Shown one piece after another: positions 44,628 to 52,828 of a stretch of DNA of 64,000 nt. The stretch is taken from the NCBI GenBank assembly GCA_947499305.1, contig CANMNN010000010.1, positions 1 to 64,000 of the forward strand. The letters are read 5' to 3'. A program made the position numbers and the translations under genes. How positions within the stretch are numbered: the first letter of the stretch is position 1; each line of letters begins with the position of its first letter. This DNA comes from an uncultured Arenicella sp. (GTDB taxonomy: Bacteria; Pseudomonadota; Gammaproteobacteria; Arenicellales; Arenicellaceae). The notes under the pieces are model-generated. The model searched no databases, was not told the DNA's origin, and was given only the letters and a program-made list of their open reading frames with translations.

Positions 44628-47600
44628 ATGCCGCGAAATATTGCAAACGGCTTTATTAAAGCCACTACCGTGTTACTGCTGAGCCTTATCTCAGCGGCCG
44701 CGATAGCCCAATCAACAACCTCGTCTATTCGAGGTAAACTACTCGACTCAGCTGGCAACGCTGTTGCAAACGCTGAAGTTGTAGTAACCGACCAACGTAC
44801 TGGTTCTGAGCGTCGTGTTCGCTCAAACAACAGCGGTACTTTCTTCGCTTCAAATCTTCAAGTTGGTGGCCCGTTCTTGGTTACTGTCGATGGTGTAGCG
44901 TCAGCGACTGTTCCAAACATCTCTCTTGGCGATGCTTACAACCTAACCATTAACGACGTCGGCGCACCAATTGCAAGCGACACTGTTGAAGAAGTCGTTG
45001 TTCTAGGTACAGCGGTTGTTGCAGACGTTTCTTCGGGACCGTCAGCGATTTTCTCGCAAGACGTTCTAGAGTCAGCGGTTGCATTTAATCGCGACATCAA
45101 AGACGTATTCAGCAATGACCCACGAATCAACCTTGATGACCCATCACGTGGCTCAGGCGTAAACTGCGCTGGTAAAAACCCTCGTTTTAACAGCCTATCA
45201 ATCGATGGCGTTGGTCAAAATGACCGTTTTGGTTTGAACAATAATGGCTTTGCTTCATCAAATGGCCAACCTTTTCCGTTCGACGCGCTTGAGCAAGTAT
45301 CAGTTGAGTTGGCACCGTTCAACGTAACAGCTGGCGGCTTCTCAGCATGTGCAATCAACGCGGTGACCAAGTCTGGACGTAATGAGTTTTTTGGTAGCGC
45401 AGTATACGAATTTTCAAGCGATAGCCTTCGTGGTGATAGCTTTGAGTTCGGCGGCGAAGAGTTCGACGTAGACAACAGTGACTTCACTGAAGAGACTATT
45501 GGCTTTACCTTGGGCGGCCCAATTATCGAAGATAAGCTTTTCTTCTTTTTGGCGTATGAAGAATCAGATCAGCCAATCTTTAACGCAGCAGGCTTTGCCG
45601 GTTCTGGCAACGGAGTCGAGCGTGACTTTTTAAGCGAAGCTGATTTCAACCGTATTGTCGACATTTCAAATCGCCTATACGGCTATGACCCAGGCGGTCT
45701 ACCCCAGCAAGGTGCTAACGAACGTGACGCTTTGATCGGTCGATTAGACTGGGACATCAACGATGATCACCGCGCAACCTTGATTTATAATAAATTTGAA
45801 GGCGGAGCGATTGTTGGTTCTGATAATGACACTTTCGAATTCGAGTTTGATAACCACTTCTACAACCGCGGTAGTGACTTAGAGACAGCGGTTCTGCGTT
45901 TGAGCTCACAGTGGACTGATAACCTATCAACAGAAGTGTTCTTAGGCCGTCAAGAAAACGTAGCAATTCAAGAAACTGTTGGCAACCCAGAGTTTGGTGA
46001 CTTCCAAATCAATATCGGTCGCGATGTCGTTTATCTAGGCGCAGATGATTCTCGTCAAGCAAATGGCTTGAACTATGATTCGAATTTGATCAAATTCAAT
46101 CTTCAGTACCTTACTGGAAACCACGTAATCACAGCGGGCTTTGAGCGTGACAAATTAGACATATTCAACTTGTTCGTTCAGCACTCACGTGGCGGCGAAT
46201 TGGATTTCTTCGACGATTCAGGTTTTGGTGGTCTAAGCGGTATTGATAAGTTCGAGTTAGGCCTTCCTGATCGTATCTTTTACGGAAGCGGCGGTGTAAC
46301 AAACAATCCGAACGATGCAGCTGCAAACTACTCTATTACGCAAGAAACACTATTGCTACAAGATGAGTACTTCTTTGAAGACCTAGGTCTTACAGTTGTT
46401 GGTGGATTGCGTTATGAGCGTTTTAGCAGTGATGACCGCCCAGCGTTCAACGCCGCGTTCACAGCAGCAAACGGCATTCGTAACGATGCCAACATCGACG
46501 GCGTAGATATTCTACAACCGCGTGTTGGTTTCACTTGGGACGCTAACGATTTCACCCGTGTACGTGGTGGCCTAGGTGTCTTCTCTGGTGGTAACCCGAA
46601 CGTTTGGATCTCAAACTCTTACAGCAACGATGGCATTACCAACGTTCAAGTACGTCAGTCTTTTGATCAATCGTTGTTTGATCTTCCACTATCTGGCGCT
46701 GGCCGCCCAGGTTTCGATGTTCCTCAAGCGCTTGTAGATCAAGTAGCTAATACGACTCCTGAAGATGCAGCAACAAGCCGCTTGGTTCTTATCGACCCGA
46801 ATTACAAACAGCCAAGCGAGCTAAAATTTGCATTAGGCGCTACATTTGACCTTCGTGGCGACTATCGCTTAGACGCTGACTTGTTGTACTCAAAACAACG
46901 TGATTCAGCGGTTTACCGTGATATTTCTCAACGTCAAGTTGGTGTTACTGCTGCAGGCACTCCAATCCTACAATCTGTAGTTGGCAGTGAAAACTTCATG
47001 CTAACTAACTCTAACGTTGATGCTGACAGCCTAACGCTTTCTCTAGGTTTGTCTAAAGAATTCGAAAACGGCGTAAACATGACCCTGGGTTATGCGTACT
47101 CGGATGCTGAAGATGTAGCAGGTATGAACTCATCGGTGGCGTTTTCTAACTTCAACAACGTTGCAACTAGCAACCCGAACAATGTTCAAGCGGGCACAAG
47201 CGAATTCAATACGCCAAACCGTTTAACATTCCGCATTGGTTATGAAAACAACTTCTTCGGCGACTTGATGACTCGTATGTCAGTCTACGGTGTATACAAA
47301 AACGGTCAAGGCACTAGCTTAACTATGAGCAGCAACGGCCTAGAAGATAATGACCGTGGCCGCCGCCAATTGCTGTACATACCAAATGCGGGCATGGACT
47401 CAGCGGTTGTTTATGCTGATGGCTTCGATCGTGAAGGCTTTGACGAGCTAATCGCGAGCCGTAGCTTGGCGCGAGGTCAGTTCGTAACGCGTAATTCTGA
47501 GAATGCTCGATCAAGCGCTCGAGTTGATCTGCGTATCGACCAAGACCTTCCAATGATCGCTGGCGTTAAGCCAAAAATATTCTTGAAAGTTAATAACGTA

Positions 47601-47789
47601 CTTAACCTAATCAACAACGATTGGGGCGCTCAAGTAGATGCGCCATTCGTAAGTGAGCAAGTAGTTGAGTCAAGCGTTAACGATGCAGGCCAGTTTGTAT
47701 TCGAAAACTTCCGTGGCGCAACGCTAACGGACACTATCGATGAATTCTCAGTATGGCAAGCACGTGTAGGCATCGAATTTAAGTTCTAA
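44628..47789 (+). CDS. TonB-dependent receptor, Oar-like, with N-terminal carboxypeptidase-regulatory domain
   Basis: This is a large outer-membrane receptor (1053 residues). It has a signal peptide (1-28, SAAAIAQS), a CarboxypepD_reg beta-sandwich (about 31-110, SSIRGKLLDSAGNAVANAEV), a TonB-box-like VEEVVVLGTAVV near 120, a plug domain to about 260, and a 22-strand barrel rich in Asp/Asn/Phe ending WQARVGIEFKF with the terminal Phe. The Oar-type subfamily handles large or unknown ligands. ATG 44628 is chosen because GGGGG lies 10 bases upstream and the signal peptide starts there. A strong terminator follows. No partner SusD-like or degradative gene is adjacent. Confidence 0.95.
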   Translation: MPRNIANGFIKATTVLLLSLISAAAIAQSTTSSIRGKLLDSAGNAVANAEVVVTDQRTGSERRVRSNNSGTFFASNLQVGGPFLVTVDGVASATVPNISLGDAYNLTINDVGAPIASDTVEEVVVLGTAVVADVSSGPSAIFSQDVLESAVAFNRDIKDVFSNDPRINLDDPSRGSGVNCAGKNPRFNSLSIDGVGQNDRFGLNNNGFASSNGQPFPFDALEQVSVELAPFNVTAGGFSACAINAVTKSGRNEFFGSAVYEFSSDSLRGDSFEFGGEEFDVDNSDFTEETIGFTLGGPIIEDKLFFFLAYEESDQPIFNAAGFAGSGNGVERDFLSEADFNRIVDISNRLYGYDPGGLPQQGANERDALIGRLDWDINDDHRATLIYNKFEGGAIVGSDNDTFEFEFDNHFYNRGSDLETAVLRLSSQWTDNLSTEVFLGRQENVAIQETVGNPEFGDFQINIGRDVVYLGADDSRQANGLNYDSNLIKFNLQYLTGNHVITAGFERDKLDIFNLFVQHSRGGELDFFDDSGFGGLSGIDKFELGLPDRIFYGSGGVTNNPNDAAANYSITQETLLLQDEYFFEDLGLTVVGGLRYERFSSDDRPAFNAAFTAANGIRNDANIDGVDILQPRVGFTWDANDFTRVRGGLGVFSGGNPNVWISNSYSNDGITNVQVRQSFDQSLFDLPLSGAGRPGFDVPQALVDQVANTTPEDAATSRLVLIDPNYKQPSELKFALGATFDLRGDYRLDADLLYSKQRDSAVYRDISQRQVGVTAAGTPILQSVVGSENFMLTNSNVDADSLTLSLGLSKEFENGVNMTLGYAYSDAEDVAGMNSSVAFSNFNNVATSNPNNVQAGTSEFNTPNRLTFRIGYENNFFGDLMTRMSVYGVYKNGQGTSLTMSSNGLEDNDRGRRQLLYIPNAGMDSAVVYADGFDREGFDELIASRSLARGQFVTRNSENARSSARVDLRIDQDLPMIAGVKPKIFLKVNNVLNLINNDWGAQVDAPFVSEQVVESSVNDAGQFVFENFRGATLTDTIDEFSVWQARVGIEFKF

Positions 47790-47813
47790 TCGACCTTAAC
47801 TCTTTGTTTACCG

Positions 47814-47844
47814 AAAAGGGTCAGCATTTGCTGGCCCTTTTTTG
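47814..47844 (+). terminator. Terminator after the TonB-dependent receptor
   Basis: GGGTCAGC and GCTGGCCC form an 8-bp stem (one G-T pair) with an ATTT loop, flanked by AAAA and followed by TTTTTT. Confidence 0.92.
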
Positions 47845-47922
47845 TGCCTATCGCCTAGTTACTGACTCACAGAAATCGCTAATGGTTTAGAATCAAGAAA
47901 TGCAGAGACAAACTAAAATGAC

Positions 47923-48966
47923 ATGCTAAATCGAGCACTTAAAAGAGCGGCACTGTCGCTATGTTTAACCTCCAGCATTTTGACTAGCTCACCAGGCTGG
48001 ACGGACAACTCCGTTACTGAAACATCAGTTAAGGTCATTCCACTAGCGCCACCGCTAGACCAAGCGGATGCTGAAATATCCGGGTTAGCTTGGTGTGGTG
48101 ACAAGCTAATACTATTGCCTCAATACCCAGAACGATTCTCTGATGATGGCAATAGTTATTTCTATTACCTCAAGCGCCAACAGATCGAGAGGTTTCTGGA
48201 TGGCGAAGACCAGAGCCCTTTACTGGCTAAACCGGTTCAAGTAAACGAAAAAGACCTTCGCAAGGCGGTATCAATTTTTGACGGCTTTGAGGGCATCACC
48301 TGCAAGGGCAGCCAGGTATGGTTATCGATTGAAGCGCTTAATTTTCTTGGCTCATATCAAAGTTTTGTGGTGCCCGCGACCATTAGCTTTGGGCAATCAG
48401 CCAAGATCGACATTGATCAGGAAAAATTAGTGTTTCTATCGTCTCAAAGTGAAATGCGAAACATCGGTGACGAAGCGATCCTTAATAGTCATCTAGGTAG
48501 CGTCGACGGAGTTATTGCCCTGCATGAGGTAAACGATAAACGAGTGGTTAAATCACCAAAAGCGCGGCATATCTCGAGTGCCGACAACTCGATAACTGAA
48601 ATCGAATTTCCAAACTTACCATTCAGAATTACCGATGCCAGCACACTTGATGAGGACAACCGTTTTTGGGTAATTAACTACAAGTACAGCGGCGACAAAT
48701 TTAGCCGAAAGGCCGAGGACCTACTCACTGAACAGCACGGAGAAGGCCAAAGCCACAAAAAATTCTTCAATGTAGAGCGACTTATTGAATTAGAACTAAA
48801 TGACAACAAGATCACCCTTACCGATTCAAAACCAATCCCCTTAAAAATGCTCGACGTAGAAGGCCGCAACTGGGAAGGCTTGGTTCGCTTTGGCAATCAA
48901 GGCTTTCTGATTGCCACCGACAAACACCCGGCCACAATACTTGGCTTTGTGCCTTTCTCAGAGTAA
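47923..48966 (+). CDS. Exported protein of unknown function, possibly beta-propeller
   Basis: The 347-residue product has an N-terminal export signal (ALSLCLTSSILTSSPGW). Repeated beta segments with the patterns ISGLAWCGDKLILLPQYPE, FEGITCKGSQVWLSIEAL and WEGLVRFGNQGFLIATDKHP resemble propeller proteins of the esterase-like phytase type. I cannot assign a reaction. It follows the receptor terminator by 79 bases, and the kinase-like gene follows after 50. Confidence 0.72.
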   Translation: MLNRALKRAALSLCLTSSILTSSPGWTDNSVTETSVKVIPLAPPLDQADAEISGLAWCGDKLILLPQYPERFSDDGNSYFYYLKRQQIERFLDGEDQSPLLAKPVQVNEKDLRKAVSIFDGFEGITCKGSQVWLSIEALNFLGSYQSFVVPATISFGQSAKIDIDQEKLVFLSSQSEMRNIGDEAILNSHLGSVDGVIALHEVNDKRVVKSPKARHISSADNSITEIEFPNLPFRITDASTLDEDNRFWVINYKYSGDKFSRKAEDLLTEQHGEGQSHKKFFNVERLIELELNDNKITLTDSKPIPLKMLDVEGRNWEGLVRFGNQGFLIATDKHPATILGFVPFSE

Positions 48967-49016
48967 GTAAGCAAGGGCTTAACCATGACCACAGATGATT
49001 TCGATACAATTGAGTG

Positions 49017-49781
49017 ATGTTATTTAAATCTAATTTATTAACGGTGAGCACCGACGGCATGTGGCGATGCCTGTGCAACCCTCGACAGGCAGACTGGGTA
49101 GCTCAGCTAGCTACCATTTCGGAGCTTCGCGAACAACTGGCCGAACTTGAAGAAACTCTCAAGGATAACCATCGCAGCTTGGTCCTAAAGGGCGCACTAA
49201 ACGGCAAAATGATTATTGCGAAACAGCCGAGAGATAAAAACAAACGTTTATGGGCGCGCATCCTTAGTTATGTAGAGCCAAGCGAAGCAGCGCAGACTTT
49301 AGAGTCTCTAGAGGTTTTCAACCAACGCGGCCTTGCTTCGGTACAGCCAATACTAGCTCTGGAGAAGCGGGTGTTTGGAGCCGTGGTCGACTCATGGCTG
49401 GTTTATGAGTATCGTGAAGGACAATCAAGCCAAGAGCAGCATTTACCAAGGGTTATCGAATTACTGCATATGCTCCATACCGCGGGCTTCCGTCATAACG
49501 ACCCGAATTTAGGTAATTTCTTAATCAGTCCCGACGATGAAATGTTCTTACTCGATTGCAAGGGCCGAAAACGCTCTGGAAACTTCAGTGATGCAAATGA
49601 TTTTTTTCTACTAAAGAAAATAAATAAGACACTTACCAACTTCGACGTTAAGGATGTGAATCAGTTAAATCAAGATAGCTGGGGTTACCGCTTGGCACTT
49701 GCCTACAACAAGGTAAAGCTTGCGCGCTCTTCTATTAAAAATTGGATCAAGAAAAATAGACCTAAGAATACAGATGGCTAA
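49017..49781 (+). CDS. LPS heptose kinase-like protein (WaaY/KdkA-type kinase fold)
   Basis: The protein (about 255 residues) has a small protein-kinase-like fold. An N-terminal lysine region is LVLKGALNGKMIIAKQP, the catalytic loop is FRHNDPNLGNFLI with D162 and N167, and the metal-binding motif is FLLDCKGRKR with D180. This set matches the WaaY/RfaY and KdkA-like kinases that phosphorylate LPS core sugars; a different small-molecule target is possible. An in-frame GTG sits one codon upstream of the ATG at 49017. It is not next to other LPS genes. Confidence 0.72.
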   Translation: MLFKSNLLTVSTDGMWRCLCNPRQADWVAQLATISELREQLAELEETLKDNHRSLVLKGALNGKMIIAKQPRDKNKRLWARILSYVEPSEAAQTLESLEVFNQRGLASVQPILALEKRVFGAVVDSWLVYEYREGQSSQEQHLPRVIELLHMLHTAGFRHNDPNLGNFLISPDDEMFLLDCKGRKRSGNFSDANDFFLLKKINKTLTNFDVKDVNQLNQDSWGYRLALAYNKVKLARSSIKNWIKKNRPKNTDG

Positions 49782-49857
49782 CTAGGATATTTTGCACCGA
49801 AGAAATTTTGTAGTACTGTGATGGACTCATATAACTGCAATCAAAGGTTAATCCACC

Positions 49858-50064
49858 ATGAGTGATCATGTATATAAAAAAGCCGAGATCGTCGGCTCAT
49901 CTAAGACCAGCATTGAAGATGCAATTGAGGGTGCGCTCGAACGCGCTTCCAAAACGCTGAAGAATTTAGACTGGTTCGAAGTTATAGAAACCCGAGGTCA
50001 CATTGTTAACGGCAAAGTTGGTCACTATCAGGTTACCCTCAAGGTAGGTTTTCGACTAGACTGA
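49858..50064 (+). CDS. Dodecin family flavin-binding protein
   Basis: The 68-residue protein is a typical dodecin: VYKKAEIVGSSKTSIEDAIE at the start, RASKTLKNLDWFEVIETRG in the middle and the GHYQVTLKVGFRLD end. Dodecins form dodecamers that store and buffer flavins (FMN/riboflavin) or lumichrome; the conserved Trp39 stacks on the isoalloxazine ring. It stands alone. Other flavin-linked genes in the window are the riboswitch-controlled ribH and the BLUF protein. Confidence 0.95.
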   Translation: MSDHVYKKAEIVGSSKTSIEDAIEGALERASKTLKNLDWFEVIETRGHIVNGKVGHYQVTLKVGFRLD

Positions 50065-50219
50065 TATTTATCATGCGCAGTGCTCGGGCTTAACAAAGGT
50101 TAAAAATACAATCAGTGCTCGCGTGTAGTCCCTTTGGACTATTGCCACAACATGCGCCCTTGGTCGATTATATTGCCACTCGTCATACATGCGAGTTGAA
50201 TATAAAGAGGGTTGCAATA

Positions 50220-50546
50220 ATGAAGAAACGGGTTTTATTTCAAAGAGAGCAATTTCAATTACTTTGCGAGGCTAAGCGCTTGGTTGCGAAAGAGTTCGAT
50301 CAAAATTTAGCGCTGCATGCTGACGACCTTATGGAGCAGCTGTCTTTATTCGCCAAAGTTTCGAATCAACCGAGACTGTCGAGTATCCATGAAAAAGTGG
50401 CTCTAGGTCAGATCGCAATTAAGAGTTCATCCCCCTCCAAAAAGCCTACGCAAACGTCAAGCCCACAGGATAAAACTAAGGTCGGCGACATTATCGACGG
50501 TAAAGTGTGTAGCGGCTTTTACAGAGGCCAGCCTGTTTTCAATTAG
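50220..50546 (+). CDS. Hypothetical small soluble protein
   Basis: I do not recognise the family. The product from ATG 50220 is 108 residues, with a helical first half (LLCEAKRLVAKEFDQNLALH), a Ser/Lys/Pro/Thr-rich linker and the end VGDIIDGKVCSGFYRGQPVF. GAGG lies about 9 bases upstream of this ATG; the longer frame from 50115 has no ribosome-binding site and reads unlike a protein. Independent gene between dodecin and the next minus-strand gene. Confidence 0.65.
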   Translation: MKKRVLFQREQFQLLCEAKRLVAKEFDQNLALHADDLMEQLSLFAKVSNQPRLSSIHEKVALGQIAIKSSSPSKKPTQTSSPQDKTKVGDIIDGKVCSGFYRGQPVFN

Positions 50547-50588
50547 GCTCTGAACTCAAACAACAGTTACCGAATATCGGAAATCGAG

Positions 50589-50759
50589 CTACGCCTGTTT
50601 CAAGGTGTCGATCTCTTTTGCTAGTTCTTCTGACTTGGCAATCAGATCTGAGTAGGCTCGAATATCTCCTTTACGCTGCTCTTGCATTGCATCGGCTAGT
50701 AGCTTTTGATACTGCTTTTCTAGCTTCTTGACAGGGTTTTTCTTAAAAAATGGGGGCAT
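50589..50759 (-). CDS. DUF6435-type small protein
   Basis: A 56-residue frame on the minus strand starts MPPFFKKNPVKKLEKQYQKL and ends KEIDTLKQA. The KKxPVKKLEKxYxKLLxxAMxxQRxGDIxxY pattern matches a widespread small gammaproteobacterial family (DUF6435 by memory) that is mostly helical. An AT-rich leader with CGAGGATAATG places GAGG 6 bases before the ATG. Function unknown. Confidence 0.85.
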   Translation of the reverse strand: MPPFFKKNPVKKLEKQYQKLLADAMQEQRKGDIRAYSDLIAKSEELAKEIDTLKQA

Positions 50760-50979
50760 TCATTATCCTCGTTTAGTTACTGCAATAGTTGACTGCGCGA
50801 CGCGACGATAACATTCGCTAAATGCGAGCATTTACGCTGCGTTCATTCATGTCATTGGACCTTCACGATTGTGTAGACCAGCTTTCATTAATCCATAATT
50901 ACGGTAATCTGTTTTACACATGGTCGTCGCTGAGGCGTTGTTACCTTGCTCGCTCCCTAACCACTCTAGCGAGATCACC

Positions 50980-51519
50980 ATGAAATCTTTAACAATTTTC
51001 AAATCTGCCCTCACCGCTTGCATCATAGCGACTTCAACAATTGTGTTCACAGTTTCTTCGGCGAGCGCCGGCGATCACGGCAAGGGCGATCACGGCAAGA
51101 AAGAGAAGCACTACGCCGCCGAAAAAGACATTATCGACACCGCAGTAGCGGCAGGGTCATTTAACACCCTTGCTGCCGCACTTACCAAAGCAGAGCTCAT
51201 TGATACACTCAAAGGCGACGGGCCGTTTACAGTATTTGCGCCAACTGACGAGGCGTTTGCAAAAGTACCAGAGAGCGACCTTAAAGCGTTGCTCGCCGAT
51301 AAAGAAAAACTTAAAGCTGTACTTACTTATCATGTCATCGCGGGCAAAGTAATGGCGGCCGACGTAATCGAACTTAGTACAGCAACAACTGTTCAAGGTT
51401 CTAACCTTGCAATTATTGCTGAGGAATCAGTAACGATTAACGGTGCAAAAGTGCTGAAAACAGACGTAAAAGCCAGCAATGGAGTAATTCATGTGATTGA
51501 CTCTGTCTTAATTCCTTAG
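50980..51519 (+). CDS. Exported fasciclin (FAS1) domain protein
   Basis: The 179-residue product has a signal peptide (1-30, SSASA), a short His/Lys-rich segment ([15 protein letters not shown]) and one FAS1 domain (about 48-178). The domain has [17 protein letters not shown] (H1-like motif region), [17 protein letters not shown] (the YH motif) and the closing [15 protein letters not shown]1 domains mediate adhesion or surface binding. I chose ATG 50980 over the longer frame because the export signal begins there. The HGK segment may bind metal. Confidence 0.93.
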   Translation: MKSLTIFKSALTACIIATSTIVFTVSSASAGDHGKGDHGKKEKHYAAEKDIIDTAVAAGSFNTLAAALTKAELIDTLKGDGPFTVFAPTDEAFAKVPESDLKALLADKEKLKAVLTYHVIAGKVMAADVIELSTATTVQGSNLAIIAEESVTINGAKVLKTDVKASNGVIHVIDSVLIP

Positions 51520-51590
51520 AAATAATAGGCGTAATACTTAAAGAAATCGCCGCATTATTACATCTTTGAAGCAGCGTATATTCTACTGCT

Positions 51591-52136
51591 CTAGATTTGG
51601 CGAGTGCGAGGCAGAAACAGCTCGCCGAATCTCTGCCACCAAGGTTTGATAATGCTGCTGTATTCCCTAAGGCGCTCATTGAGCAGTGACGTATCGTCTA
51701 CTTTGGTAAACATTTCGAACATCTCGTTAATATCGGACTCATGAAAGTTTACTGGGTCAAACTCTGGATACCCACGTGATTTCATCAGATTGATAACATC
51801 TGGAGTTACTGGCACGTATTTCATAGACCAACCAGAAAAATAGCGACGTGGAACAGCCTTTTGATATGAAATTTTGAACCCTTCGTGTCTAGGGTCTGTC
51901 TTTATCTTTTCTACCAACGGCAACACCAGAGAGGGTTTACCCTCAAGACATTGAAAAAAATAGCCCTCTCCGAAGAAAAGAGCGCCGCTAACCTGTGATT
52001 TTTGGTTATTTTTCCGCGCCTCAGCAAGGATGTCTTGAACTTCTTGCACCAACTCATCTGAGCCGACCGAGCCCTCACCCAAGCTGCAATCGAAGGTAGC
52101 TTTACTAACATAGGTCAGTCGAATAAGGTTTGCCAT
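51591..52136 (-). CDS. BLUF-domain blue-light photoreceptor
   Basis: This is a short-type BLUF protein (181 residues). Photochemical residues by alignment are Y9 (LIRLTYVSKA), N44, Q62 (GYFFQCLEG) with W103 and M105 (FSGWSMKY). The BLUF fold spans about 1-100 and binds FAD non-covalently; the last ~70 residues form an alpha-helical extension (EFDPVNFHESDINEMFEMFT) with no output domain that I recognise. It should signal to an unlinked partner. DoxX is divergent across 232 bases. Confidence 0.94.
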   Translation of the reverse strand: MANLIRLTYVSKATFDCSLGEGSVGSDELVQEVQDILAEARKNNQKSQVSGALFFGEGYFFQCLEGKPSLVLPLVEKIKTDPRHEGFKISYQKAVPRRYFSGWSMKYVPVTPDVINLMKSRGYPEFDPVNFHESDINEMFEMFTKVDDTSLLNERLREYSSIIKPWWQRFGELFLPRTRQI

Positions 52137-52368
52137 TTCAAGGTTTCCAGTGCAAGTGCTCTGCGAAGTACGCTTCGCCGGGATCGTTTATACGCATTGA
52201 TAATGTTTCTGCGCATTCAGGATACATAGACTCATCGGCTTATGCAAAGAACCTATAGCAATATCAATTCGAGATAGACCTTCGTAGTCGTTTTTATGCT
52301 CTTCAAGGAAGCGATCACTACATATCCGAACGCTCAATTGTGATCTAATATCGACAGAGGTCTTTCCA

Positions 52369-52764
52369 ATGAACAATGCACTCAACAACACAACGTATGC
52401 TATCGGTCGCGCCCTGCTTGGGCTCTATTTTTTAGTGCCTGGCATTTTCAAAGTCACACAGTACCAAAACCATTTGGATTTAATGCTTAGCAAGTCAATA
52501 CCGCTGTCGGAGGTACTACTTCCAGTTACTGCAGTACTTCAAATTGGCTTAGGTATTTTCCTAATTATTGGTAAGTATGTAAGAGTCAGCGCCCTTCTAT
52601 TATTCGGTATGACTATTCTTATTAACCTAAGCATTCATAATTTTTGGGCCTTAACTGGCGACCCGAGCTACGCTCATGAGCTCCAAAACTTTGTTAAGAA
52701 CTTGGGCATTGCCGCTGGCCTATTAGTGCTATCTGGCAGTAGTGGTAAGCTCGACTCTCGCTAA
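52369..52764 (+). CDS. DoxX-family membrane protein
   Basis: The 131-residue protein has four hydrophobic helices (about 10-28, 45-65, 70-88, 105-122). Family marks are GRALLGLYFLVPGIFKVTQY and LQIGLGIFLIIGKYVRVSAL. DoxX-like proteins sit in the inner membrane; their function is varied or unknown. A GAGG site precedes the ATG. The gene is divergent from BLUF and convergent with thiF-like; the 25-bp repeat array lies just after its stop. Confidence 0.85.
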   Translation: MNNALNNTTYAIGRALLGLYFLVPGIFKVTQYQNHLDLMLSKSIPLSEVLLPVTAVLQIGLGIFLIIGKYVRVSALLLFGMTILINLSIHNFWALTGDPSYAHELQNFVKNLGIAAGLLVLSGSSGKLDSR

Positions 52765-52784
52765 AAGCTGAGTCTTAGAATGGA

Positions 52785-52828
52785 CTTAGAACGGCTGAAG
52801 GCTGTTAATCTTAGAACGGCTGAAGGCT
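52785..52828. repeat. 25-bp-spaced direct repeat at the ThiF-like gene stop
   Basis: CTTAGAACGGCTGAAGGCT occurs at 52785-52803 and again at 52810-52828. The second copy spans the stop codon of the ThiF-like gene at 52811-52813. A weaker related piece (CTTAGAATGG) lies just before, at about 52774. Confidence 0.85.

Noticed and set aside
52188-52391. Minus-strand frame of 67 codons between BLUF and DoxX
   Set aside because: No ribosome-binding site, no recognisable domain, and it overlaps the DoxX start on the opposite strand.
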